Positions 1 to 13,100 of a stretch of DNA of 64,000 nucleotides are shown here, piece by piece (position 1 is the first letter of the stretch; every line of letters starts with the position of its first letter). Under the pieces are notes generated by a model. It saw only the letters and a program-made list of their open reading frames with translations. It had not been told where the DNA came from and searched no databases. This stretch comes from Patagioenas fasciata (lineage: Eukaryota > Chordata > Aves > Columbiformes > Columbidae), in contig NC_092560.1 in NCBI RefSeq assembly GCF_037038585.1, forward strand, positions 61,632,049 through 61,696,048. The letters run 5' to 3'. A program made the position numbers and the translations under genes.

Positions 1-1064
1 AGCACAAGTAAAATGTTTTCCAGAAGGCTGTGTGTACAGGTGAAGCAGGTTGGCCAGCTTGGTAATCTGGGTTTAGTGCTAGGAAACATGCAATCTTGAG
101 ATGTAAAGTAATTTTCAGTAGCTGCTGAGTACCTGTCCTATAGAAAAGGTATTGAAGCTAATCCATCACTTACTTTTATACGATATGATCCTTTTGTCAG
201 AATATACTAAAAATGTGTGCTGTTCATATATGCCACAAGCAGTCTGTAATGCAATTTCTAGATGCCTGACCTGGGAGCATCCTTGCTTTTGACTTTGCCT
301 GAGGCTGTTACATGTCAGGAAAAGGCAAGCCACCGGAGGGCACCCAGAGCCAACTTTAACAAACAGTACTGCTCATACTTGCAGAACAGTCTTCCCTTGT
401 TTTTATGCTGTTTAAAGTAGCTGAAGTTACTGTGCAGGTTCAAAGGAGATGGTACTGACATAATTAATTATTCCTTTTCTGCCTTTTATAAGATGGTTCA
501 GGCTCTACACAAATTGCATCATCCTAAACCCAGTTGCAATACTGAAGAATAAACAAGGGGAAGTGACGTGATGGGTGTTAACTTCACAGGTTTGTGCTAA
601 GACAATGACCAGGAATTAACTGTTTTAAGTGCCAGTCTCCTCCATGCATTAATAAACAAGCTGGATGCTTGCAACACCTAACAAGCCTCTTCTCTGGAAT
701 ACTTTCTTCTACCAGAAGAGCAATTGATCTTATGTTTTGAAATAGCTGGAGGTAAGACATGAAACCCCTATAGCAATGTAAAGCAGACAGAGTGCTGTTG
801 CAAAAGGGGTGTTTCTACCTACTGGTTGTTCCCAGTTCAGTCTTCTCCCAAAAGCTGTCAACAGAGGGGCAGGAACTTGAGGTTTATGTGAAAGCTCTCT
901 CAGATACCTTTTTAGACAGCTCTTCTCTAGCTGTTTTGCTCTTCAGAAATGTGGGCCTGAAATCTTATTAATAGTAAACATGCTAATTGAAACCCAAAAG
1001 ACAGAGGCACAACATGTGCTAGAGCAGTGAGGGACAACATGCTTGTGGAAGAAGAGCAACTTAC
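1..1064 (-). other. NIM1K: NIM1K intron (continues off left edge)
   Basis: This is intronic sequence downstream of the N-lobe exon. No exon encoding the HRDLK or DFG region can be read on either strand, and no mobile element is recognised. Confidence 0.6.
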
Positions 1065-1333
1065 CATGTGCTTCACAGCAGACACAATCTGGGAGAAGAT
1101 TATTTTACACTCTGTTTCTAGCATCTTCCCTTCTGTACTGATTTTAGTGAAGAGCTCCCCACCTCCTGCATACTCCATCACCAAGTGCAGTTTTGAGAGT
1201 GTCTCCACCACTTCATATAGTCTGATGATATTTGGGTGGTGCAGTTTTTCCATGCTGGATATCTCACGAGACAGCAAACGTTGAGTCTTCCGGTCTAGCT
1301 TTGTCTTGTCCAAAATCTTAATTGCAACTTTCT
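1065..1333 (-). CDS. NIM1K: NIM1K second coding exon (kinase N-lobe)
   Basis: A 269-bp exon lies between the acceptor TTTTCAG|AGAAAG and the donor CACATG|GTAAG. It encodes [13 protein letters not shown] through [12 protein letters not shown]: strand beta-3 with the ATP-binding lysine, helix alpha-C, and the hinge region [11 protein letters not shown]. The length is 2+267 bases, so it ends on a codon boundary. Confidence 0.93.
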
Positions 1334-4300
1334 CTGAAAAGGAAAATGCTTTTCCATGTTATTAATGCAATAGATACAAATTCTGATGCTGTTTACTTAC
1401 AGCAATGCTTGGTCACAGAAGTGCAATAAAATTTCACCTCTGATCAGTATATACTGAACCAAAGAGGCCTGCTGAGTCCTGCGATATTTCACACTCATGC
1501 CCATGCCCCTTTACAGCTATGGCAGCCTATGCATTGCTGAGGTAGCTAAAGGCTGATGAAATATTGCAAGGGCTAATCAAATCATCGCTGTTTTAGTGTG
1601 CTCCGCTGCTGTCAGGCTAATACGTGTCTGATGGACACAGTCACAGCATCTGCTTTGGTGTCTAATGCTGGTAAAGAAAGTCTGTGCTTTCTCTTTCATT
1701 GTTGGCTCAGTGCTCTTCACATGAGCTGGATCTGATCCTGGTACTTGCAGACTCATAGAATCACAGAGTGTCCTGAGTTGGGTGAGACCCACCAGGGTCA
1801 TCGCGTCCAACTCCTGTCCCTGCACAGGACAACCCCACAGTTCACCCCATGTGTCTGAGGGTGTTGTCCAGTCTCTTCTGGAACACTGTCAGGCTTGGGG
1901 CCGTGACACCTCCCTGGGGAGCCTGTTCCAGCACTCCACCAGCCTTTGGAACAGGCTCCCCAGGGAGGTGTCAAGTTTAGTTGCTTTGTTTCAGAGTGGA
2001 CAAACAAACTTGGGAGTAATTTAGGGGCTCTGGCTACAACCCTGCAAGTTCAAACTGCAGAGGTGTTTTTAAGTTGGTGTGACTTGGAGAACTCTTCCCT
2101 AACTTCTTATACTATGCCCCACAAATTCTGTTGCCACAATCGGAGTTGTAGAGGTTTATCTTTCTCAGAATAGAGGTACCAGTTTTTCCCATATGTTAAT
2201 GTAGGAGTAGTTCTTGGTACTGTTGAGAATACAGAAAACTATATGTTTATGTCTGTGTGCTACAGTGGGCCATGAATCTGCATCAAACACAGGTTTTATT
2301 CTGAGGAAGGGAAAAAGACCAAAACAGCACTGAAATAGAGTAAGTTCCAGCATATCTAGCTGTCTTACTCTGTCCAGGTAATGCAAGCTGCTGCTAAATT
2401 CCACATGTTTCTATAGCATATCTACAGCAAAGTCAAGGGCCACAAAACATAGATACACATCTGCAGCTGCACCACATCACCAGGGAACCTCAAAGCAGTA
2501 TGAACAGGTCAGTCACAACTGACCTTATGAGTAGGTTATGGCTTTTGTCTTCACTCTCTTGAATACAACTCTTTATTCCCAGGAATACTTCCCCCCCCTC
2601 CCCCCAAGAATAGCTTAGCCAAATGTTCACAGATATCTTAAAAATTAATCAGTTTTATCAAATCTTTCAAAAAAAACCTTCACCTTGGTTTCTAGTACAT
2701 GGGAGTAAATTTTAAAAAGTCAGTATTGCTTACTAGTTGCTTTTGAGAGAAGAGAGGCTATTAGATTTGCACATGTATGTTGGTATAAAAGCATTCAACA
2801 TGTTTTTACTCAATATTGTAAAGTTATTTAACTCAGGTTTAGTATTCCAACATATCTAAAGGAAGTGTTAAGGATACATAAACCTGCATGTCTGCACAGA
2901 TAAAGAAAACTCCATGTTTGATATGTTTACCTTAGTAACGTACATTGCGAGGAAATGCAGACACTGAATGGTAACAGCACCCGACACTGACCCTAGCAGA
3001 CCTCTGACTGTGGCCCCAGCCACATTTTAGTGAAAGACTGAAATGGTAGCGTATTGATCACCTAAACCAAGAGGGAAAAGCATCAGCTCACAGTAGGTGA
3101 TATTTAGACAACTAAGTGCCCAAATACTACAGGGGTAACAATTATTACAACCTTAACTTTGTAACTGCATCATTACATCTTGGTTTATAAAAACGGGGGG
3201 TATTTGAGCTTTAAAAAAATAATCTTCAAGGTTAAATTCGTTATCCTTTCTTTTGCTGGAATTTGCTATTCCTCCTGGTCAGTTTTCTTGCCAAGTTTTA
3301 AAAGGAAAGGGAGAAAAAAAGTTTGGAACTGAATGGCTTGATCCCGCTCACTGTTCACACACCACCATAAATCAGAACCAGGCTCCTTTGTATCTACATC
3401 ACTGCAGTTGCACATGCATGACATGCAAAGAAAATCAGCCCACTAAAACTGTAAAAAAACTAACACCGTGCTTTTTTTTAAACTCATTCCCTTTGCTTCC
3501 AAAAAAACCCAGCTGGTTTACAAACCCTGTATTACTGCATGGTGGCAGTGCTTGACAGAAGAGCATTTTTAGCAGGCAGCTTATTTGCCAAAATACTGAA
3601 ACTGAGTAGCAAGAGATTCTTCTGACTATATGCGGTATGTGCTGAGGTCTGAAAAGAGCTAACTGAAATCTTAATAAGAGAAGTTCGGAAAAGGTTGAGA
3701 AATAATTTCAGGAAGGAGTGATGTATGCTATTATGACAAAAGGAAACAAAATACAAACAAGTTACAATTGCTTAAAAAAAACCAAAAAACACAAAACCAA
3801 ACAAACAAACAAAAAACCACAACAAACACAAACTAGGTTCCTGGGCATTCCTACCTTTGCAATTGATGTTTCACATTCGACTGGCTTTTTGCTAGCTGTA
3901 AATTGTGGATGCTTTTAATCGCATCTGAGCTGTGGTGTCATACTACATTTGTCAGCTGGGATATATGTAAAATAAAGGTTATACAGAGCTTAGGACCCTA
4001 ACAGTCCTTAGCAAGCAACTCTGCCAGTCTCTGGAGAACAGGCTAATGAAATCGGCAACAGTCCCAAAGAACCCAATACACATCATAGCATCAAAGATTT
4101 TCTGCATCCTCTAAGCAACCAAGACAGTACTTGTGAGAGAAATACGGGTCTTCAGCCAGTGTGATCCTGCAGTTTTTCCCTCTCTCCCTCTAGGAAACTT
4201 TTCCTGTATCCTGTTGTGACAGATCACAAGGGCCACAGAACTGCACATGCATGTAATTGTTACAAAAGCTCACCTTAGTGAAGGGCATAATTCATAATTG

Positions 4301-6400
4301 TTTCTTTTTTTTTAATATAGGGTGACATGTCAGGAGAAAGACCATAACTGGAACTTAACACTATGACAATAACTGAAGAGCTGAACAGCCCCCTGATACA
4401 CACACCTCCCCCTACTACAGGGATCCAAACAGCATTAATAATGAAGCCTTTGTATTTATATAATCAGAAAACAAACAAACAAACAACCCAACTTGTACTC
4501 ATTAACACTGTGCAGGAACATCACTTTGTTACCAAAACACCAATGTGCATCTACTGGAAAACTCAGAATCCTCTTTGTGGGTGGTGGGGGGTGTGTGTGT
4601 GTGCATGTGTGCACGTGCCTATTCTCCTATCTGCGTACTGTATTTTATGAGGACAGATAGGCTCACAGGAAGAGATGGGTCAAAAGATGTTTGTCCTTCT
4701 TCCTTCCTCATGACAGTTGCAAACATAGTATTGAGAAATTTATTCCTTGCCCCGTGAACATTTTCACCAAAAAAAAAGATTCTAAAAAAGAAAAAAAAAA
4801 AAAATTGAGATATTTTTGGTGAAAAATAATTTTCTCAGGAAAAAAAAAATGTTTTTAGTATTTAGTTTGACCAAGCTTACTGTATTCACTGAAGTTAAAA
4901 GTTTTCAATCAACTTTATTGAAATGCTAAAGCAACCTGTCTCCTAAACAAGTTAAACAGATCATAAGATCATAAGTTCATCCAGATCAACTTTATAACTT
5001 CCCTTCTTTAGCATTCTTCCTGTTCCCAGTACAGGAGCGGCACTGCCTCCAACAGTAAGGACAAGACAGCTTTCTCTGGAACGAAAGATCACAAAAAAGC
5101 AGAGGAAACAACTTGCTATGGGCCAAGTAAAACAGAGATGCTTTTCTGCAACAAGCAAAATGAAAACAATCCACAAGCAGTTAAAGCAACCCTTAGGCAT
5201 AGGCAGGATTAAATTTGGAAAAAATAAATACCGTCAGTTCCCCACTTTGACTCCCAGTGCAACATCTGGTGCACACAAGGGACACATGAGCTTTCACACC
5301 TCTGCAGTCCGGGCTGAAAGAGGTGGTAATAAAAATAACAGACAGCATGTCATGAGAAGGCTTTTGGGTGTATCTCCTTCTCTCACCCACAGTGTGATGG
5401 AGAGAAGGAGAATCAATCAAATTGGAAAGGAAAGACTACAAGAAAAAAACAAGATAGCAGTGCACAAAGATATGGGGAAAACCAGTAATCCCTGAGGGAA
5501 AATGAGAACAGTTTCTGTTACTGTCAGACAGGCAGAGGCAGAAAAAGAAACAGGACAGATGAAGACAAGTTCTTAGTTATACCTATAACTGAAGTGTTTG
5601 CTCCAGTTACTGAGTCTTTATAGTTCTTTGTAGAAGAAAAACATCCTAGCATATAGAATGCTTTTCTGTAGTTCAAAAAAAATTAATAATAATAGTAATC
5701 AATTCAACACAAACCCTGAGGTCCATGAGCTGGCCAGGGAAACGGCAGACGGACAGGATGAGGTGTAGGAGGGGGGGCACAACACCGTGCTTCACAGTGT
5801 GGAGTGTTCACGCTATGGGATGAGATGTTTTAACTCCATAAAGTGCGGAGATAAACTTTTCTTGTAATAGCTGACATCTAGGAAATGTTTTTGTTTGTTT
5901 GTTTGTTTGTTTTAAAAGCCTAATCGAAACCTGAGTATTTATCTGTGACTCTGCCTCTATATTCACTCAACAACAACAATAAAAAGACACATGCAAACTA
6001 CGTGTGTATTTAAGGTTCAGATAGCATCTTTCTTCCCAAAGAGGTCCATTTGCACACATACAGAACAAGGGCACTCACCACTCAGGTGATCCACACAACC
6101 ATGCCTACCTTTTGTTAGGGAATGAATTCCAAGCTTCACTTGTGAGAAATTCCCACTTCCTATTTCTCCTCTGACTCGGTAGAAGCCAATTCTCTTTCCC
6201 AGGGTTAATTCTTTCACCACTTTTTCATTCTGGGACATATCCTGCATCAGTTTCTCAAATGGGGTCAGCCTGTGCTGTCTGCCCTCTTCCTCTCCTCCAT
6301 AGCGCTCCGGGTGCCCATCGTCTTCTCCGCTGTCCTCACGATGCCACATGCAATAGCCGTGTTTCCCAAGACTTCCTCCATTCACATATCCTGTTGTCAT
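1065..6400 (-). CDS. NIM1K: NIM1K, Ser/Thr protein kinase NIM1 (5' partial, two coding exons)
   Basis: NIM1 is an AMPK-related Ser/Thr kinase activated by LKB1 (known for the family). Two minus-strand exons, 6403-6109 and 1333-1065, join in phase (AAA G|AG) to give the first 187 residues. Visible are the leader with LTPFEKL (45-51), the glycine-rich loop [11 protein letters not shown] (78-88), the VAIK lysine (K103) and the alpha-C glutamate in SREISSM (E121). The reading ends at VSAVKHM before a GTAAG donor. The HRDLK catalytic loop, DFG and activation loop are not in bases 1-1064, so the gene continues off the left edge. The start at 6400 is the only ATG after the acceptor and gives a leader resembling the mammalian one. 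The downstream position, on the same strand as ZNF131, matches human 5p12. I am confident of the identity. Upstream non-coding exons are not resolved. Confidence 0.93.
1753..1946 (-). mobile_element. CR1 LINE 3'-end fragment
   Basis: On the plus strand the sequence starts with the typical reversed CR1 3' end (TCATAGAATCACAGAG), followed by the diverged 3' untranslated region and the end of the RT frame. It is recognisable by the block ACCTCCCTGGGGAGCCTGTT, which encodes the NRLPREV-type C-terminus in antisense. It is 5'-truncated at about 1946, where an inverted copy of its last segment begins. Confidence 0.8.
1904..1973. repeat. Perfect 27-bp inverted repeat with 16-bp loop
   Basis: Positions 1904-1930 and 1947-1973 are exact reverse complements, with a 16-base spacer (1931-1946). 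The left arm is CR1 sequence. The right arm is an inverted copy at the element's truncated end. Confidence 0.95.
4590..4612. repeat. Short GT-rich microsatellite
   Basis: An imperfect (GT)n tract, interrupted by GCATGT and GCACGT, directly follows a G-rich run. Confidence 0.8.
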
Positions 6401-6403
6401 AGT
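6109..6403 (-). CDS. NIM1K: NIM1K first coding exon
   Basis: The acceptor TTATAG lies just before ACTATG, so only three untranslated bases precede the ATG at 6400-6398. The exon encodes residues 1-97 plus one base of codon 98. It carries an acidic, poorly conserved leader and then the glycine-rich loop. The donor reads AAAAG|GTAGGC, with the last exon base at 6109. Confidence 0.92.
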
Positions 6404-8496
6404 CTATAAGGTAATCATATCCCCATTTAACAAGATGGCCTGATAAGGAATTCAGGTGAAATAATCCTCTATGAATATGCAATCCTTCACATAGTGGACA
6501 CTGTGACAAACCCAGCCAAGAAAGCAGCTTACTGAAAGTCCAGTAGTTAGTTTGGAAATTACTCCAAAACCAGCTCTGACATGTCTATATATTGCAGTTC
6601 TGTTCAAAATCAGAGATAAAACTGGAAGCTGTTTACACCCATCTCTCACTAATAGATTTAGTATGTTTGGATCTTCATCTACAAGGTAAAAGACGATTTG
6701 CAATTAAAACTGTAAACTTTGTGCAAGGAAGTGGTGAGTTGCTTGCTGTCTATGCAGGACATTTGACACATGTAAACCATTTGACATGAATTTTCAGGCT
6801 TTAGCTTGCTGTTTTGAAAACTAACTTGATAGATAAAGGTCAAACAAATAGCTGGTTAACTACTCTGAATACATGCAGAAGCTTCCAGTTAATTTTGAAT
6901 AGCTGACCTTTAGGGCATTGTTCTCCTTGATTCTGGTACCAGTCCAAGAGCTGAACGTATGGTTTGCCTTTCATTCATTCTTCAGCCTGAGAGCTTGTCA
7001 CGGTGCCTTGGAAACGTCACTGTGCCCTGAAGCCTTGCTGTAAAAAGTATGTTGTTCTTGTTTCCTCCTCATCGTAGGTTTGACAAAGCAACTGATCCTG
7101 GAAGATGACAGGAAAGGCACAAACTATGCACCAGGCAAAAGAAACGCTGCCTCTCAGTATCCCTGCAGTCACATGGTGGGACAATACAGGATTAAGTAAC
7201 TGCAATGTCACGTTAACCCTTCTTTATTTAGATGAGCTTTCTTTAACACCTTGAGCCTTCTCAAAATTTTGCCAGATGCGTGGTGTTCCTAAGTAGACAG
7301 ATGAAGACCGTCATTAAAGCCTTTACATAACAGCCATACGCTTCACTAAATAACAGCACACCGCATACCATGTCACCAATTTAACTCTTATATGACTGGC
7401 AGCACAGACGAAGAAGTCCTTTTTCTAAATATACATGCAATCACCTTTAAAGCAGCACACCATTTTAGTCGCTTTTTACCGTTCTTCTTTAACCTTGGTA
7501 AACAGGAGGTGATCAGCAATGGCTAATCAGGCAGCCACATGCCTGAGGGTGGAGAGCCGGGCAGGAAAGCTCTGAGATGGCGCGGGTGGTGATGCTCACC
7601 TCCCCTGCTCCCAGCGGTAGCACCGGCCAGCTGGCAAACACTGGAGATGCCCCACTGCTGCCGTGTACGGATTCACCAGATTGAGGGGGACAGAATTAGA
7701 ACAGTACCTCAGTGCCTGGAGCTTAGGAAAGGCTGACAGTCACCTAAGGTGCCACACCGGAGGACGGACGGTGTGTGATACTGCAGGTGGAGCTGCCCTC
7801 TAAACCCCAGTCTTCTGCTTGAGCAAGAGGTGAAGAGGCCAAAGGCACCTCGTAAGGGCAAAGAAAACACGGCTGGTGACAACTGAATAGGAACTGGAGT
7901 GGTACAGGAGCACTCAGTTGCTTCTACAGAGGGGCCGAGGTGATCCAGCATCCAGGAGGCTGCTCCTTCCTCTCAGACACCCTGGTGATTTTGCAAGTTG
8001 CTTCCCCTCTCCATGCTGCGGCCACGCTGCTGACAGCTCTGCCCAGGGACAGGTAGAGAGCCCGGCTTCTCCTTGCCCTCACAGTACAGGAAGGTCCATC
8101 ACTTCTCCCTGTCACTCCTCTGGGCCAGGGATGCTGCTTACTGTGCGTGCTGCAAACTTACAGCTGACACAGTTTGCAACGGGAATGGAAGGAGAATGTA
8201 CTCATTCCATGATGCCTTTGAATTCTTGTTACTCTTTTTGTTTTACTCCTGTTTGAAGAAAAGGGCCATTTTCACAGTTGACAGAAAAAGTATAAAATAA
8301 TAATAATTAATCAATCGTGTTGTTCTCTGGATATAAATAGAGTCAAAACCCTGACAAATATTGTATGTGTGCAACAACTATTGGTCAAATCCTGAAATTG
8401 TTAGTAGGGAAGAGACTGAGTGACAACTGAATAAAGTCTTCAGTGTTCTCCCATCAAACCACCCTCACTTACCATAGAATTACAAAATAATTTAGT

Positions 8497-8529
8497 GCAT
8501 CACAAGACAGAGTGAATAGATGTATCAAT
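8497..8529 (+). repeat. 33-bp direct repeat, copy 1
   Basis: This stretch is identical base for base to 10078-10110. Copy 1 abuts the degraded CR1 at 8531. Confidence 0.9.
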
Positions 8530-8530
8530 G

Positions 8531-8640
8531 TGCCTTCCACTAGACCAGGTCTTTCAAAGCGCAACGTGGCCTTGAACACTTACAGGGAAGTTGCATCCAC
8601 AACTTCTATGGGCAGTTAGCACCAAGTGTTCCCTTTAAAT
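8531..8640 (-). mobile_element. Degraded CR1 fragment
   Basis: The plus-strand text around 8570-8620 (GGCCTTGAACACTTACAGGG, then CATCCACAACTTCTATGGGC) matches the usual antisense CR1 3' region encoding the end of the RT frame. It is diverged, and its ends are uncertain. Confidence 0.6.
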
Positions 8641-10077
8641 TTATTATTTGGTACCAAGGAAGAAAAATCTGAGTGGAAGGACATCTGCACCCCCAGCAAA
8701 TAAAAACCCCACCTAAACCCAAACCTTACAGTCTCTATTTGTTCTTCTTCACCATTTGGGTAAAGGATGATTTCTTGCAGGACTGCCTGAATTCCGGCCC
8801 ATAGTTGTTTTCTGTTTTAACACCACAATTTTGAGAGTATTTTAGGTAGCAAAAAACCTGTTACATGAAACTCGGCAGTATTTCAGTTTTAATGGTGGGC
8901 ACCACTCTGGCAGAGCAGGACTTTTGGAAGCCACTGGCCTCCTGTACACTGAGACAGTGATTCAGGTGTTCCCATTCTGCTGTTTGATCTTGAAGAAAAT
9001 GACAGCAGCTCAGGTTGTCCATGCAGAAGGTCTGGAATGCTCCATGAGCAATGTCAGAGGTGCCATGTACAAGCTACAAACTATTATTTAATTAAGTATC
9101 ATTGGATGGGCAGTGGCATGCCCATCATCTTATCAAAGAACAACTGTAGCTTATGGGTGTAGGCAGAGCACTCTAGAGTGGTAGGTGTCGACAATTCTGC
9201 TCTTGCAGGAGAAACACAAAAGTACTGCTCATGGTGGGCTGTAGGGGGGGAAATGGCAAGATGCTCTGAATAGCTGTGTCTTATGTGATTCTTATGAATG
9301 TCAGTCTATTCAGCATTAGATGTCACTCAGTTAAAGACCATCTTCTGCAAGAAGAATCAAGCCCTTTGCAGTTAACTGGCTGTACAGAAAGGGCTGGCTG
9401 CACGGGAAGGATTTCCTTCAATCAGACCCACACAAGCCCCTCCTGAACACATTTGGTAAAGGCAGAGAAGGAGGCGAGCCCAATCTGTGTGACCAGTCAG
9501 TGTCACAAACAGACCGCAGGGCAATGCCAGGGCCTCGTGGGGACAGGGCTGTCAACAGAAAGTCAAAACTGCGCTCAGGCATCAGTACATGGCTCTTCCA
9601 GAATTTGACCCTGCTGAATTTCTCCTGGGGCTCAACGTGCTCTTTTTTAGAGCACAGCCTACCATTAATCTCGCTTTCAGGCTTCCCACTAATGTCAACC
9701 CTGCAATCTCCTGGCACTTGGTCAATTGGCTAGGTTCCCCCTCTCTTTTAAGATGAGCTATTTCAGTATTCCTGGTATTAGCAGAATGTGTACCGTCTAT
9801 TTATGGCCTGTGTTCCTTCCTGTAATCTAAACCAGTAAAATCTACTCTGAAATCATACAAAAGGACACTAACTGTAAAAGTAAATAATTCTAAGAGAGAA
9901 GGGAACAACAAGGAAATCAGAAGTCATCCAAATATTACAATGAAGGACAATTATTTCAGTTTTTCTTTCTCCAGCCTGGCTAGCTCTCAACCTAAAAAAA
10001 CCTCAGAAGAATTAATCTACCCAAATTATTACTTTAAAAACCAAAATAAATGAGCAAAAAACAGAACATTATAAAAA

Positions 10078-10110
10078 GCATCACAAGACAGAGTGAATAG
10101 ATGTATCAAT
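10078..10110 (+). repeat. 33-bp direct repeat, copy 2
   Basis: An exact second copy of 8497-8529, about 1.58 kb away. Similarity ends abruptly on both sides. Confidence 0.9.
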
Positions 10111-13100
10111 TCTTTAAAAACCAGGCCAGCCCAAGGCTGCTCTTGTTTGACCTCGTTTTTCAAATATTTCCAGGCACTGACCATCTGATCCTATTCTAAG
10201 AAGCTCTAAATACCCTCAGGCTTCAGCTGCAGGCTCAGTTTAAACCCTGCATCCCAGCTCTTAGGAAATTTAGAATGAAAGCAATAAGGATGAAATAAAA
10301 AAAAAAATAATAAAAAAAAAAGATCACTGAATATACCAACTTCAGTTCTCAAAATCCCACTTTGGCAGGTATATAAAAGTGATATGGTCTTAAGAAGCTT
10401 TGAATGGAACACGTGGAACCACAGAAGCAGCTAGACCAGGGCTCTAAGCACCACATTTCCCAAATTTGTTTCTTTTATTAAACCCTTCTTTTGGAGAGCC
10501 AAAAAACTATCCAGCTTTGTGTGCTTAAACTGCTGCAGCTCCCAGTCAGTGACTATGAATAAAGTCACCACTCAAATCCTCAGAATCCAGAGGGTGCCAT
10601 TGGATATTGCAACACATTCACTAGAGTCCACTTGTCAGCCCCTCTGCTGTCCAGCCCCAGAAGAGCAGGATTTTGGAGGTATTTCCCTATGTTAGATTAC
10701 CTTGATTTGTTTGACTTCCCTTGAAGAACAGCTTGTCTCCTGCTTAGTACATTATATGCACCTCGAGCCAACTGTAGAAACAAACAAGGTAAAGTTGCAG
10801 GGATTTTTTTAAGTCATCCGTAAGAAAAAGTTGACCTTTTTTTTTTTTAAAAAAAATAGCTTTGAAAGTTCAGTTATTGCAAGAAAATACCAGCAACCCA
10901 GTATATTTCTATGCTTGGAAGACCTATACTTTATAAAATATGAGACCCCAGCAGAACAGTCCACAAGATCCGTACCACAGACCAAACATGGCACGAAGAT
11001 CTCCTGTGCAGCCACAAACCATGTTCACTGACACAGGGAAAGCAGCAGCTCCACTTTTGTACTTTTTCTCAAGTAATATTGGTTCAGTGCATGGCTGTTG
11101 TGGCCAAAGGAAGTCAATGTTTGTTCAAGGTTTGCCCTGAGCACACTTTTTTTTATTTAAATGAGAAGCACTCTCAGTGTTATTTCTGTGAATGCCAGAA
11201 AACATACTGACTATATAAAATGCACACCCTAGAGCTTTGTATGAGTTGCTAAAAAAAAAAAAAAAAAAGGTTCAAACCACACAATATAGCAGTTACAGGC
11301 TAAATGCAGACTGTATGTTCCCAGCTCAGGTAGGAGGAAATAGGAGCAGTGCAAACAACTCGCTCTCTCTGCCCAGGCCCACACACCAACCATTTCGGTA
11401 CATCCCAGAATTACTACTGTTACCTAGCATAGCGTTCAGTTTGCCAATTACTGTTTGATGAAAAACAGACATGATCAACATAATTCTTAACCTTGTAAAT
11501 ATCCTTGCCTAAGACACAGCATTATTTTTCTGCACACGGAATATTAACACACGCAGAAGCCCTGGCAAAGGCAACATAAACTAACACTGTACTCACTTTT
11601 ATAACCATGTAAGTACAACCCCATGAGTGTTGCACCAGATGGAAATCAGAGTTGTTTAGGACAGCGAAATGGGAGTCAGGCCCTGTAAAACAGACTATGC
11701 AGAAGCTGTATTTATTTTCAGTTAAATGAAAGCCTGTTTGCTTAATACAAGATACATGCCATGACATCATCAGAGAATGACTGTAACATGCACTGTAGTG
11801 CATTACAGCACTCATTCCTTCCATCATCTCCGTCAGCACATTACAGGTTGTGACAAGGCACAACAGTACCAACATCTAAGTGACTCCATATGGAGTCCAT
11901 ATGACTCTCACTGTAACAGTATATGTTCTGGCAGTCTGACACAGCACCTGGAGGTCAGTCACCTTCGCCTCCTGCACAGACCTCCCCGTCCTGCCACACA
12001 ATATCATGTGGACACAGGGGAATGCCAGTCTCTTGTGCCAGCCCATCGGCTAGAGCCAAGTCAAAGCACTCTGCTGTCCTCTCTGCACATCTTCGACAGA
12101 CCACAGATGCAAGACTACCTTCAAGATGACAAAGTGAAAGAGAAGGCTAACGAAATAATAATATTAAAGATCATGGACACTATTGTTTTTCTTGCTGCAC
12201 ATCACTTGGTGGAAGAGAACACCCTCAACGGCTTCCATGCAAAACTTCTCTTGTTGGCCACAGCACCTAGAGGAGAAGGAGGTGGTAACAAACAGCTGTA
12301 TTGTACTGACTCTGTCACCACCTGTCAACACCCATTCTACGTGCTCATGCCAAACAAAAACAATCAGAAATCCTGCTGTAAAAAGGAAAAAAAAAAAGCC
12401 AACCAAAAAAACCCACACCTTGAAACACAGTAACTCTAGCCCATAATTTATTCTATAATTGTAACCAAGGGGGAGAAGACAATGGACTTTGCAACCTGTT
12501 TAGAAGTTTAATGAGCCTGAGCCCTGCACACTGAAGCAGAATACAGGTGGGTGGTTGATCAGGAGCCCCCCTCCACCAGTTCATCAGAAAACCTGAAATC
12601 TTCATCATTTGGGTTGATCCCACATTCGTTCTGGGATAGACCCCTAAGGACAAACGTGGATATTTCCCTGACAGAATCTGACTCAAGGATCTTACCCGAC
12701 CAGCCCACTCCCAGAGCTGCTGATGAGAGACGGTGCTGGGGGCATGGAGCGCACCACTCAGCACAGGACATCATGGCAGATCACAGATCCAAGCAAGCTC
12801 CTACATTCATTTAGTCCAACATCCTTCCACCAAGATCAGGGAGAATAGAGGGAAACCCCAGAGGTGTGCCCTAATCCTTGATCCACCCCTAAAAGATCTC
12901 ACCATGGTCAGTGACAGGTAGTCACTGGCTGAATCCAGGGCTTGCTACAGCTTGGCCCACAGACAGCCACCTGGCAGGTAGACAGCAGGCTGGGCTTTCA
13001 TAGCAACACTCACCTGCCAGGCCATACCTGTACCAGCACTGGCATGGCAGCAGCAGCCCAAGGCAGTCCTGCAGGCTCACTGACAGGCAGCATGTGCCGT

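Larger units (their letters stand above)
1334..6108 (-). other. NIM1K: NIM1K intron between the two coding exons
   Basis: This intron of about 4.8 kb contains a truncated CR1 with an attached inverted repeat (1753-1973), a short GT-rich microsatellite (4590-4612), several A-rich runs (around 4770-4805) and a TTTG repeat (5888-5912). No further exon is visible. Confidence 0.75.

Noticed and set aside
1027-1284. 85-codon plus-strand frame
   Set aside because: It is the antisense shadow of the NIM1K kinase exon.
11777-12433. 218-codon open frame on the plus strand
   Set aside because: No domain, signal or splice logic; low-complexity lysine-rich end. One frame of this length is not surprising by chance in 64 kb read in six frames.
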